From assembly GCA_023389095.1 (NCBI GenBank), contig JAEWFB010000409.1, forward strand, positions 1 to 15,550: 15,550 bases of DNA, in the 5' to 3' direction. The notes beneath the pieces were generated by a model. That model was not told the origin of the DNA. It saw only the letters and a list, made by a program, of their open reading frames with translations, and made no database searches. This DNA is from Actinomycetes bacterium. Its GTDB lineage: Bacteria; Actinomycetota; Actinomycetes; Actinomycetales; Dermatophilaceae. Of the stretch, positions 7,476 to 14,705 are shown piece after piece; positions within the stretch are counted from its first letter, which is position 1; the number at the start of each line of letters is the position of its first letter. The position numbers were made by a program, and so were the translations under genes.

Positions 7476-8673
7476 TTCACAAGCACTGCACGCAATCAAG
7501 GCAAACAAGAGCGTCGGCGGCAACCTGCTCTCGGTGACCGACGTTGCCACGTCGAGTGTTATGACGATGCTCATCACCCTGCTTGCGGCAAAATGCCTAT
7601 CAGTCGCAGAGTTTGGCGCATTTGGCGTTCTTCTACTAGTCGCGAGCTTGGGCCAAAGCGTGGTACAGGGCGCCTACTGTGATGTGATTCTGCGCCAACA
7701 AAACCCAAGCTATGCCATTTGGGCTGTTTTGACCGACAGAGTTGTTGGCGGGTCTGCATTCCTCATAGCAGGGGCGGGCTTGTTGATTGCGCCGGCAGTC
7801 CCAGTCGTCTCATGGTGCTTGGTGGGTGGCGCCTACTTGATCGGAGTCTCGCGTACTCTCATATTCAGAGCGGCCATGGTGCAACTGCATAAACAAATCC
7901 TCAGCTTGGCCGCCAGCCTGGCAGCCCTGCTGGCGATTGCTGGACTTGTCGCCATTCTTCCTAAGCCGTGGCACGACCAAACGCTTCTCGTGATTGTGGC
8001 ATGTTGCGTTATGGTCCATACAATGGCGAGCCACGTTGCATTTGCTATGCGCCGCCGCGAAAAGATCTGGAGTCCGCGGCGAGAGCGCATTTGGCGCTGG
8101 GACTACGCTCTGGAATCCGTGATAATGCTCGGCGTCTTCCAAATGGTCGCCCTAATTTTGACCCCCAGATTCGGGTTGAACTATGCGGCCGGTTATCGAG
8201 GCTCGACCTTGTTGCTGGGTCTAATCACGTTGAGTTATTCTGCCGTGCAATTGGTGTGGATGCCAAGATTGGCAGGCATGTCCCGCGCTAGGCGGCCGCA
8301 CGCCGTTGCCTCGCTCTTGGTGCTGTCAAGTGCAGCGGTTTATGTGATTGTCGCTGGGTTGGCGCTCTACTACTTTGGATGGACCATACTGGGCGAATCC
8401 GCAGGAGCAACTTCAGCCCTATACCCTTTTGTGGCGTTCGGTACGCTCACTCAAACCTGCTGGTTTTTGGCATATATTGCACTACGAGCAAAGAGCCTTG
8501 ATCGCTACGTGCGCGAGGGTCGCACGGTGTTGGTAGCGGGTGCGGTCCTAGCGGGTGCCGTGGGCCTGATTAGTGGGCTGCCGAAAGCTTACCTGGCCCT
8601 CTTAGGCGTGTCCCAGCTGCTCGCTGCGATATGGGCCGCGTTGAGAGTCCGACGAATTGGAGTGGCCGTCTAA
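7468..8673 (+). CDS. wzx: Wzx-like lipid-linked oligosaccharide flippase
   Basis: A 401-residue multispanning membrane protein with about a dozen hydrophobic segments separated by short charged loops. The N-terminal part reads LAAKCLSVAEFGAFGVLLLVASLGQS. This is the typical first-two-helix signature of the polysaccharide transporter (MOP superfamily) family, where LSxxEFGxF is common. Length fits the 400-480 usual for Wzx. It would flip the undecaprenyl-PP-linked repeat unit to the outer face of the membrane for polymerisation. The gene overlaps the preceding GT by 8 bases and ends one base before the next ATG. The ribosome site before ATG 7468 is weak, suggesting translational coupling. Wzx proteins diverge strongly, so the symbol reflects role and position more than close similarity. 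Confidence 0.85.
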   Translation: MRSSQALHAIKANKSVGGNLLSVTDVATSSVMTMLITLLAAKCLSVAEFGAFGVLLLVASLGQSVVQGAYCDVILRQQNPSYAIWAVLTDRVVGGSAFLIAGAGLLIAPAVPVVSWCLVGGAYLIGVSRTLIFRAAMVQLHKQILSLAASLAALLAIAGLVAILPKPWHDQTLLVIVACCVMVHTMASHVAFAMRRREKIWSPRRERIWRWDYALESVIMLGVFQMVALILTPRFGLNYAAGYRGSTLLLGLITLSYSAVQLVWMPRLAGMSRARRPHAVASLLVLSSAAVYVIVAGLALYYFGWTILGESAGATSALYPFVAFGTLTQTCWFLAYIALRAKSLDRYVREGRTVLVAGAVLAGAVGLISGLPKAYLALLGVSQLLAAIWAALRVRRIGVAV

Positions 8674-8674
8674 A

Positions 8675-9787
8675 ATGTCGAATAGAGTGCTTCACTATTA
8701 CGGGCGGTACCTAGAGGGGCCCTCCGGCGTAACTGAATCCTTAGACTCCTGGGCAAAACTTGCCCAGGCTAATGGCTTTGAGGTCGAAGTCATTAGTGCC
8801 GAGTCGTCAAACCACCGAATCAGTGCTGAATCGCCAATTCCCGTATGTACCGTACTTCACGTTGGGAAAGGCCGCGTGTGGAGATTGCCGGTCGGTCTTT
8901 GGCAAAAGGTCCGCCGCGGTGACATTCTCTACTTGCACGAAGGCTGGATTAACGGCAATCTCTGCGCCGCGCTTATGGGCAGACTGCGGGGGGGCCGGGT
9001 CGTTCTGATGCCGCATGGAGCATATGCGCCGGCCATTGTTGCGAGGACAAGGGATCCTTTCGGTGCCCGCCGACTTGTCGAGCGCGCAATTCTTCGTCTA
9101 GTCAACGCCGTGCACGTGTTCTACGCGACGGAAACCGGCGAAGTAGAGAGAATCGCTGGTACTCGCCTCAAGGTTTGGGTGCTTCCGAACGGGACGATAC
9201 TTGTTCCGCGGGAGAACCGATGGGTGGGCGGAGGGTCTTATGCGCTCTTCTTGGGCAGGCTCGACGTAGAGGGAAAAGGTCTGGACCGGCTGCTCGCGAC
9301 CTGGAGGGATATTCCAGATGATGGCCCGGCACTAATCATCGCGGGTCCGGACTACTCTGGGGGGCGTGCTGTGATTTCACAACTCATTGAAAAGTATGAG
9401 TTATCAGGGAAGGTGTTGCTTCCAGGACTTGTTTCGGGCGATCGAAAGATGCAATTGCTTCGCGAGTGCGACATTTATGTGCACCCATCAAGGTGGGAGT
9501 CGTGTAGCGTGGCGGTTCTTGAGGCGCTGGCGGCAGGTGCGCCCGTTTCCCTGGCGGCTGAAGTACACGCCGCTCCAGAATTATCGAGGGCAGGGGTTGT
9601 GACCCCGGTAAACTTCGAGCGGCCAGAGGAGGCTGCGAGCTTGATAATGAAGAACTGCAATGAAAAGGATTTGGCGCATCGGGCATTGACTTGGAGCCAA
9701 AGAGCTGGCACCTGGGATTCGATGGGTTTGCAGTATCAATCGCTGATTGTCGGACTGAATGATTGCGGGGGAACGTCGCAGCAATGA
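8675..9787 (+). CDS. GT4 glycosyltransferase
   Basis: A 370-residue GT-B enzyme. The N-terminal half shows HYYGRYLEGPSGVTESLDSWAKLA, where GPSGV is the acceptor-side glycine loop, then VVLMPHGAYAPA. The C-terminal domain starts at YALFLGRLDVEGKGLDRLL and carries the donor-binding EX7E motif as E275-SCSVAVL-E283 in HPSRWESCSVAVLEALAAGAP. All key features of GT4 are present, so it is predicted active. I chose ATG 8675, directly after the flippase stop; a TTG at 8657 would add six residues inside the flippase gene. It ends in an ATGA overlap with the pyruvyltransferase. It probably adds the last or next-to-last sugar of the repeat unit. Substrate is unknown. Confidence 0.88.
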   Translation: MSNRVLHYYGRYLEGPSGVTESLDSWAKLAQANGFEVEVISAESSNHRISAESPIPVCTVLHVGKGRVWRLPVGLWQKVRRGDILYLHEGWINGNLCAALMGRLRGGRVVLMPHGAYAPAIVARTRDPFGARRLVERAILRLVNAVHVFYATETGEVERIAGTRLKVWVLPNGTILVPRENRWVGGGSYALFLGRLDVEGKGLDRLLATWRDIPDDGPALIIAGPDYSGGRAVISQLIEKYELSGKVLLPGLVSGDRKMQLLRECDIYVHPSRWESCSVAVLEALAAGAPVSLAAEVHAAPELSRAGVVTPVNFERPEEAASLIMKNCNEKDLAHRALTWSQRAGTWDSMGLQYQSLIVGLNDCGGTSQQ

Positions 9788-10731
9788 AGGTTGCAATTGT
9801 AGATCCTGCACTTGGGACGAGGAACGGGGGGGACGCGGTCATTTCTCGCGGTATTCATCATGCGCTGAAGCCAATCACTGGAATGGCCGATGAAGTCCGC
9901 CGCCTGGCTCTTCATCGAGCGCCGAGCAGGGAGGAAAGGGATTTCCTCGGAGCTTCAGACGAAGTGCTCATTTGCGGCACCAATCTGATGTCGAACTACA
10001 TGGCGCTTAGGCGGCGGTGGCCGTGGTCAACTGATGACTTGATGCAGGCCGCGGGGCGGGTGACATTCTTCGGCGTCGGGTGGTGGCAATACCAGACAGG
10101 CGCTATTGATCCGTGGAGTTCCCGCCTTCTAAAGCGGCTTCAAGGAAATCACGCTTGGGCCACGCGGGACGACTACTCGGCTAAGCGTCTGCGAGAAGCA
10201 GGCCTCCGGGCGACCAACCTTGGGTGTCCGACTATGTGGGAGATGGGGTCTCAAGTACTTCCCAGAGCGGGTAGCCGAGTAGTCGCCACAATCACCGACT
10301 ACAATCAAAACCCCACTCTGGATCGTGCGCTCCTGCGACTTCTGCAGTCTTCCTATAGGAATATTTCAATATGGCCCCAAGGCCAAGGTGATCTCGAGTA
10401 TATTCGCCGAGATTTGTCGACTACGGTTGACGTGTTAGACCCGAGTCTTACGGCGTTCGAGAATGCACTGAAGATGCCAGGGACGAATTACGTCGGCCTT
10501 CGTCTCCACGGGGGGATCTTTGCTATGCAGCTAGGCGTTCCGGCTCTGGTCGTTGCCATCGATAACCGCACGGTTGAAATCGCGAAGTCCTCGGGGATGT
10601 ACGCGCCTTCGCGATTTGACCTCCCTGAAATCGAAGCCGTCCTCCGCGGCGAGGAAAGGGAAGTGATCCTTCGAGACTTGACATCTGAGCGTGAGCTTTG
10701 GCTTGCGAGGTGGACGCGTCGTGAGAGATAA
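9784..10731 (+). CDS. Polysaccharide pyruvyltransferase family protein
   Basis: A 315-residue protein of the polysaccharide pyruvyltransferase family (CsaB/WcaK type), which moves enolpyruvate from PEP to a sugar hydroxyl pair to form a ketal. The N-terminus VAIVDPALGTRNGGDAVISRG has the family N-x-GD loop (residues 14-17). VLICGTNLMSNY, FFGVGWW and HAWATRDDYSAKRLREAG follow. The C-terminal YVGLRLHGGIFAMQLGVPALVV (H242) is the strongest family mark. ATG 9784 overlaps the upstream GT stop (ATGA); a TTG at 9763 would extend it by seven residues. In this context it most likely decorates the repeat unit with pyruvate, adding negative charge. Some family members in other loci transfer different groups, so the exact reaction is inferred. 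Confidence 0.87.
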   Translation: MKVAIVDPALGTRNGGDAVISRGIHHALKPITGMADEVRRLALHRAPSREERDFLGASDEVLICGTNLMSNYMALRRRWPWSTDDLMQAAGRVTFFGVGWWQYQTGAIDPWSSRLLKRLQGNHAWATRDDYSAKRLREAGLRATNLGCPTMWEMGSQVLPRAGSRVVATITDYNQNPTLDRALLRLLQSSYRNISIWPQGQGDLEYIRRDLSTTVDVLDPSLTAFENALKMPGTNYVGLRLHGGIFAMQLGVPALVVAIDNRTVEIAKSSGMYAPSRFDLPEIEAVLRGEEREVILRDLTSERELWLARWTRRER

Positions 10732-10735
10732 GGGA

Positions 10736-11089
10736 ATGTCGAGCCTTTCTGTCGTATATGTAGTGAGAGAATCGGATGTGGGCCTTGAATCAGCCCGCGG
10801 AACCGCAGGGCGTGTTGCTATCCTCGCTCAAGACGGAGAGTTGGCTGATAGACTTCTGCGAGAGTTCCCGGTTATTCCTGGGCCTACCCTCGGCGAAGAG
10901 AGTTTGACCGTTGCCCGGAGGCTTATCTTCTGGGCGACTTTGCCTTGGAGACTGAGGCGTCTCCTGTTGAATGCGGGTGCCACTCATGTGTACTTGCCGG
11001 TTGTTTTGCGGCCTTATGGACTTGCGTTGGGGGCAGGCGCCGCACTGGCCGGGGTGCGTGCTAGTTTTGGCCTGCCTTCTCGTTCATAA
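10736..11089 (+). CDS. Short GT-like ORF, probable truncated glycosyltransferase remnant
   Basis: A 117-residue product starting MSSLSVVYVVRESDV. It has an early hydrophobic beta strand, RLIFWATLPWRLRRLLL, then ATHVYLPVVLRPYGLALGAGAAL, and stops shortly after at PSRS. The layout resembles the first third of a GT-B glycosyltransferase (strand, helix, then the acceptor-domain strand). No donor-binding domain follows and only 39 bases separate it from the polymerase frame. I do not recognise a family with certainty. The start is uncertain: ATG 10736 has only weak upstream GAGAG, while the in-frame GTG at 10721 has AGGTGG at 10708-10713 at good spacing and would overlap the preceding gene by 11 bases. 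It could be a remnant from an internal deletion or a small real protein. Base composition matches the cassette. Confidence 0.5.
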   Translation: MSSLSVVYVVRESDVGLESARGTAGRVAILAQDGELADRLLREFPVIPGPTLGEESLTVARRLIFWATLPWRLRRLLLNAGATHVYLPVVLRPYGLALGAGAALAGVRASFGLPSRS

Positions 11090-11105
11090 TTGTGCGCTAG
11101 TACCT

Positions 11106-11110
11106 GGAGG
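11106..11110 (+). promoter_or_regulatory. Perfect GGAGG ribosome-binding site before the polymerase
   Basis: GGAGG lies in the short gap after the GT-like ORF. Six bases downstream, in frame with the polymerase, is ATT (11117-11119). The first conventional in-frame codon is GTG at 11129, 18 bases away, which is too far for normal use. The site matters for deciding the start of the polymerase. Confidence 0.5.
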
Positions 11111-11128
11111 TTAACTATTACTGCTGGC

Positions 11129-12451
11129 GTGAGCTCGGGCGCTCCTCTCTTGTTGGGGGCAGCGCTAGTTGGTGTGTGCATTTTTCTCGGCATGGTGCAC
11201 AGCGGCCTGCGAAAGAACGGCAAGCTTGATCTCTTTCATCCCCTTGTCTTTCCCTTGGCTTACGTTGGCGTGAGTTTCATCTTGCCTGCATGGAGAATGA
11301 TTGTGGAAGGCAAGAGTTATCTTATTTTTGATTTTTGGGATCTTTCCCCGAAAACAGCATGGCTTCTTGCTATCGCTGTCGGTGGTTATTGTGCAGGCTC
11401 TGTTTTGGTGATGATCCCACGATCTCAACGCTCAGATCTGGCCGTTAGTGCGCCCGTTCGCGCATTCAGTTATGTGAGGCTCTTGTGGACTGCGCGCATA
11501 GCGTTCTTGGTGCCGTTGCTCCTGTCATTGGATAATGTTCGCACCGGGCTGGCAAGCAGGGGTCTGGATCAGACCAGTTTTGGACTGTTTGATTCGGTCC
11601 GGGCGCTGGCCCTACTCGTAACTCCGGTGTGTGTAATTCTTATGGCAATGGCCCGCAGTGGTCTCGGCCCGGAGGGACGTCTTCCGCTGTTCAAATCCGA
11701 TGCTTTCCTAGTGGCGCTCTTCATTGTTGCCTCTGGGGCTGCCGGAAATCGGGGGGGAATTATACCCACCATTCTAGCCTTGGGTTATGTTGCGACGCGT
11801 CGCAAGTCGCGCTTCTTCGCGGCAGTTGGCATGTCAGCCGTCATGTTCGTTTCAATGGCGTGGGTCAGCCATTTCCGCAGCAGCAGCTCGAACGTTACTC
11901 TCGACACCGCACTAACCGACTTGTCTGTTGCGACATATTCGACTGGAGTCACGGCCAATTTCGTTGACCAGTCGGGTTCGCCTGTGTGGGGGCTTACGTA
12001 TCTTGATGCACTCTTGCGCCAGATTCCTGCGCCACTTATCAACACTTTGATTGGCCCGCCTGTTTCCACGGGTAGCTATCGCTTCAGGCAAATGATCGGT
12101 TTTAGTGATCCAAATCAAGGGTTTGGCTATAGCATTCCCGCCGAAGGGTACCTAAACTTTGGTGCTGCAGGCATTTTTCTCTCCTGCCTATTCGTAGGGG
12201 CGATGTTTGCTATCGCTTACCGCATGCGCGGGTGGCCAATCGTGAGACTGTCGAACGCGAGCTACGTTCTCTTGCTATGCAATCTCCCGGTGGCATTAAG
12301 GTCGGACGCACTCGGTTCAATCAAGGGCTTTCTCTACCCTGTTATTCTATTTGGTTTGGCCCTATTTATTGCGCGCTCTCCCGTGAAAGGAATGTCGGGA
12401 AGTCGAAGAAGGATGCGCCACCCCGGTGCGGCGCTATCCACGCATCGTTGA
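11129..12451 (+). CDS. wzy: Wzy-like O-antigen/oligosaccharide repeat-unit polymerase
   Basis: About 440 residues with roughly ten or more hydrophobic segments, starting with APLLLGAALVGVCIFLGMV. It would polymerise lipid-linked repeat units on the outer membrane face. The C-terminal part is the most diagnostic: a large external loop (STGSYRFRQMIG, SDPNQ) leads to GFGYSIPAEGYLNFGAAGIFL. That follows the S-x-x-AExYxNFGxxG pattern of the oligosaccharide repeat-unit polymerase group. An internal GAAGNRGGIIPTILA segment is also usual. The start is unclear: GTG 11129 keeps the first helix and is reported. ATT 11117 has ideal spacing from GGAGG, and TTG 11090 has no ribosome site. It includes the lowest GC I counted (38% in 11281-11340). 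It is the last gene of the operon, followed by hairpins. Wzy assignment rests on topology, motif and partnership with Wzx. Confidence 0.85.
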   Translation: MSSGAPLLLGAALVGVCIFLGMVHSGLRKNGKLDLFHPLVFPLAYVGVSFILPAWRMIVEGKSYLIFDFWDLSPKTAWLLAIAVGGYCAGSVLVMIPRSQRSDLAVSAPVRAFSYVRLLWTARIAFLVPLLLSLDNVRTGLASRGLDQTSFGLFDSVRALALLVTPVCVILMAMARSGLGPEGRLPLFKSDAFLVALFIVASGAAGNRGGIIPTILALGYVATRRKSRFFAAVGMSAVMFVSMAWVSHFRSSSSNVTLDTALTDLSVATYSTGVTANFVDQSGSPVWGLTYLDALLRQIPAPLINTLIGPPVSTGSYRFRQMIGFSDPNQGFGYSIPAEGYLNFGAAGIFLSCLFVGAMFAIAYRMRGWPIVRLSNASYVLLLCNLPVALRSDALGSIKGFLYPVILFGLALFIARSPVKGMSGSRRRMRHPGAALSTHR

Positions 12452-12455
12452 GTCG

Positions 12456-12525
12456 CCGGGATGGTCCCGGGGAGTTTGCCGGACCGGCGAGTGGCGTCGA
12501 TGCTGTATGTGCAGCAGTGCAGCAT
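12456..12525 (+). terminator. Hairpin cluster after the polymerase, possible transcription terminator
   Basis: Five bases after the polymerase stop, CCGGGA (12456-12461) pairs with TCCCGG (12465-12470) over a 3-base loop. A competing 7-bp stem joins TCGCCGG (12453-12459) to CCGGCGA (12484-12490). A further stem pairs ATGCTG (12500-12505) with CAGCAT (12520-12525). None has a clear T-run, as is common for actinobacterial terminators. It lies where the long + strand operon ends and meets the convergent rml genes. On the minus strand, CCCC 12648-12651 and GGGG 12658-12661 could form a weak stem right after rmlD. The rest of 12526-12661 holds nothing I recognise. Confidence 0.4.
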
Positions 12526-12661
12526 AGAAGAGGGGCGATGTTCTTGTAATTCTTATGTGGATGCGGGCCATGCCCTATGAGGGAAATTGACGGACATGGT
12601 GCAGGGCAGGTCCCGAAGATGGTGGGAAGGTCTCGTGCTGGGGTGCGCCCCGCGCGAGGGG

Positions 12662-13540
12662 TCAGGTGGAGAGGTCGTGAGATTGGCTATGGATGAATTC
12701 GGCTAATGACGATTGCCAAGCTGGCATCGGTGGAAGTCCTGCCTCGGAGAGCGAGGTATGAGATAGCAGACTGTACGCGGGACGTCTGGCTGGGCGTGGA
12801 AAGGCGTCCGTCGTCGTGGGCAGGACCCGGTCGGGGTCCAGGCCATGCAGCTCGAAGGCAGCGCGCGCCAACCCGAACCATGTCGTCTGCCCACCCGACG
12901 TGCCGTGGTGGATGCCGAAGGGCGCGTCGGCGGCGACCATCCGCACGATGAGGTCGGCGAGGTCGGCGGTCCACGTCGGCTGGCCCACCTGGTCGTCGAC
13001 GACCGACACGGTCTCGCGCTCGGAGGCCAGGCGCAGCATGGTGGACACGAAGTTCGGGCCGCCCGTGCCGTACAGCCAGGCCGTGCGGACCACCCACGAC
13101 TCGGCGCACAGAGCCCGCACGGCCCACTCGCCGGCCACCTTGGTGCGCCCGTAGGCCGATCGCGGCGCGACGGGGTGGTCGACGGCGTAGGGCTCGGTGG
13201 CGGTGCCGTCGAAGACGTAGTCGGTGGACACCTGCACCAGTCGCGCGCCGCCGCGCGCACTGGCGCGGGCGATGTTGGCCGCACCGACCGCGTTGACGGA
13301 GAAGGCGGCCGGCTCGTCGGTCTCGGCGGCGTCGACGGCGGTGTAGGCGGCGGTGTTGACGACGAGGTCGTGGCCCTCGACGGCGGCGATGCACTGAGCC
13401 GGGTCGGTGACGTCCAGGTCGGCCCGGTCCATGGGCGTGACCACCCACCCGGCGCCGCGCAGGGCCGGTACGAGGTCGTGGGCGAGCATCCCGCTCGCGC
13501 CCGTCACCAGGGCCCGGCGGGCTCCCGATGCCTCGCTCAC
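12662..13540 (-). CDS. rmlD: dTDP-4-dehydrorhamnose reductase RmlD
   Basis: A 292-residue NADPH-dependent reductase for the last step to dTDP-L-rhamnose. Motifs seen: GASGMLAHDL near the N-terminus (the third glycine of GxxGxxG is alanine here), DRADLDVTD, NTAAYTAVDAAETD, VNAVGAANIA, VSTDYVFDG, catalytic Y130-GRT-K134, RTAWLYG and VVDDQVGQPTW. It is a stand-alone RmlD with no fused RmlC domain. The start is GTG at 13538-13540 on the minus strand, overlapping the rmlB stop (GTGA); the longer frame running into rmlB is not real. The last 120 bases or so of the gene, encoding the C-terminal 40 residues, have lower GC (50-60%) than the rest (72% at 12781-12840). This suggests the tail belongs to the acquired segment. 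The protein still ends at normal length. Confidence 0.93.
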   Translation of the reverse strand: MSEASGARRALVTGASGMLAHDLVPALRGAGWVVTPMDRADLDVTDPAQCIAAVEGHDLVVNTAAYTAVDAAETDEPAAFSVNAVGAANIARASARGGARLVQVSTDYVFDGTATEPYAVDHPVAPRSAYGRTKVAGEWAVRALCAESWVVRTAWLYGTGGPNFVSTMLRLASERETVSVVDDQVGQPTWTADLADLIVRMVAADAPFGIHHGTSGGQTTWFGLARAAFELHGLDPDRVLPTTTDAFPRPARRPAYSLLSHTSLSEAGLPPMPAWQSSLAEFIHSQSHDLST

Positions 13541-14550
13541 CGGCCGAGCCTGGCGTAGGTCTTCTCGGCCTCGACCTTGGCGTCCTGCCACCACGGCGCG
13601 TTGGCGCGGTACCACTCGACGGTCTGCTCGAGGCCCGAGCGCAGGTCGGCGTAGCGCGGGGTCCAGTCGGTCTCGCGGCGCAGCTTGGTCGAGTCGATGG
13701 CGTAGCGCAGGTCGTGGCCCGGGCGGTCGTTGACGTGGTCGAACCAGTCGGCCGGCCGGTCCATGATCTCGAGCAACATCCGCACGATGTCGAGGTTGTT
13801 GCGCTCGCCGTCGGCGCCGATGAGGTAGGTCTCACCGAGACGCCCCTGCTCGAGGATCGCGATGACGGCGTCGTTGTGGTCGTCGACGTGGATCCAGTCG
13901 CGAACGTTGAGCCCCGACCCGTACAGCTTGGGCCGGATGCCCTCGAGAATGTTGGTGATCTGGCGTGGGATGAACTTCTCGACGTGCTGGCGGGGCCCGT
14001 AGTTGTTCGAGCAGTTCGACACGGTGGCCCGGATCCCGAAGGATCGGATCCAGGCGCGCACGAGCAGGTCCGCGCCGGCCTTCGTGGCCGAGTACGGCGA
14101 CGAGGGGTTGACCGGGGTCTTCTCGCTGAAGCGCTCCGGGTCGTCGAGCTCGAGGTCGCCGTAGACCTCGTCGGTCGAGATGTGGTGCAGCCGCTTGTCG
14201 TGCTTGCGGACCGCCTCGAGCAGGGTGAAGGTGCCGACGACGTTCGACTCGACGAAGGGCCACGGGGAGTCGAGCGAGTTGTCGTTGTGCGACTCGGCGG
14301 CGAAGTGCACGACGACGTCGTGGTCGGCCACGAGCGGGTCGACGAGCGACGTGTCGGCCACCGATCCCTCCACGAGCCGCACCGAGCCGTCGCCGCCGAG
14401 GTCGGCCAGGACCGGGGCGAGCGACCCGCGGTTGGCGGCGTAGGTCATCGAGTCGAGCACCGTAAGCACCCAGTCCGGGCGGGTCTGACGGGCCCGGAGG
14501 ACGAAGTTCGAGCCGATGAAGCCGGCTCCGCCGGTCACGAGAACACGCAT
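13537..14550 (-). CDS. rmlB: dTDP-glucose 4,6-dehydratase RmlB
   Basis: A 337-residue extended SDR, full length for the family, for the second step of dTDP-L-rhamnose synthesis (dTDP-glucose to the 4-keto-6-deoxy form). Motifs seen: MRVLVTGGAGFIGSNFV, LDSMTYAAN, HFAAESHNDNSL (the family usually has HVDRSI here), HISTDEVYGDL with T126-D127-E128, Y153-SAT-K157, SNNYGPRQHVEKFIP, and GLNVRDWIHVDDH. It begins at ATG 14548-14550 on the minus strand and overlaps rmlD by 3 bases in a GTGA. On the minus strand TACGCT, 7 bases before the ATG, resembles a TANNNT -10 box and could give a leaderless transcript; this is weak. rmlA and rmlC are not in the window. The product would supply a rhamnosyltransferase, perhaps one of the cassette GTs or another locus. 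Confidence 0.95.
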   Translation of the reverse strand: MRVLVTGGAGFIGSNFVLRARQTRPDWVLTVLDSMTYAANRGSLAPVLADLGGDGSVRLVEGSVADTSLVDPLVADHDVVVHFAAESHNDNSLDSPWPFVESNVVGTFTLLEAVRKHDKRLHHISTDEVYGDLELDDPERFSEKTPVNPSSPYSATKAGADLLVRAWIRSFGIRATVSNCSNNYGPRQHVEKFIPRQITNILEGIRPKLYGSGLNVRDWIHVDDHNDAVIAILEQGRLGETYLIGADGERNNLDIVRMLLEIMDRPADWFDHVNDRPGHDLRYAIDSTKLRRETDWTPRYADLRSGLEQTVEWYRANAPWWQDAKVEAEKTYARLGR

Positions 14551-14645
14551 GGGCCCGAGCGTAACGAACGTCGTGACGGGCGGCCCTCACGCAGCCGGCG
14601 CCGCCGTCCGGACTGCCCTCCGCCGCCACTGGCGGTCACGCGCCG

Positions 14646-14677
14646 TCTCCCGGTGCGCCGCTCGACGCACCGGGAGA
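14646..14677 (+). promoter_or_regulatory. Perfect 12-bp inverted repeat between divergent rmlB and ugd
   Basis: TCTCCCGGTGCG (14646-14657) and CGCACCGGGAGA (14666-14677) are exact reverse complements separated by 8 bases. They lie 28 bases before the GTG start of the dehydrogenase and about 95 bases from the rmlB start. No gene ends just upstream, so it is not an obvious terminator. It could be a regulator binding site or an mRNA leader hairpin ahead of the dehydrogenase. The rest of 14551-14705 shows only short GC-rich palindromes. Confidence 0.55.
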
Positions 14678-14705
14678 GTTCCTCCGCGTCGATATGCTGC
14701 CGGGC

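Larger units (their letters stand above)
6246..12790 (+). other. Low-GC polysaccharide cassette (probable laterally acquired, strain-specific segment)
   Basis: Hand counts of 60-base blocks give 73% GC at 2161-2220 and 65% at 6121-6180. Inside the cassette they give 60% at 6241-6300, 53% at 6421-6480, 53% at 7561-7620 and 38% at 11281-11340. On the right they give 50% at 12661-12720, 60% at 12721-12780 and 72% at 12781-12840. The segment carries the variable functions of a Wzx/Wzy locus (two GTs, flippase, pyruvyltransferase, polymerase). The conserved precursor genes flank it. No transposase, integrase or terminal repeat is visible at either edge, so homologous recombination between flanking genes is the likelier entry route. 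Confidence 0.75.

Noticed and set aside
10736..11089. Short ORF as an Alg14/PssD-type half of a split glycosyltransferase
   Set aside because: It lacks the N-terminal GGH-type loop of that family and has no Alg13-like partner next to it.
6246..12790. Cassette as a transposon or genomic island with attachment sites
   Set aside because: No transposase, integrase, tRNA or matching direct repeats were seen at the edges.
12687..13835. Minus-strand 382-codon ORF in another frame across rmlB/rmlD
   Set aside because: Its product is an Arg/Pro-rich mixture without motifs, while RmlB and RmlD in the correct frames are complete.
14646..14677. 12-bp inverted repeat as an intrinsic terminator or IS end
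   Set aside because: No upstream gene reads into it, there is no T-run, and the 8-base spacing leaves no element between the arms.
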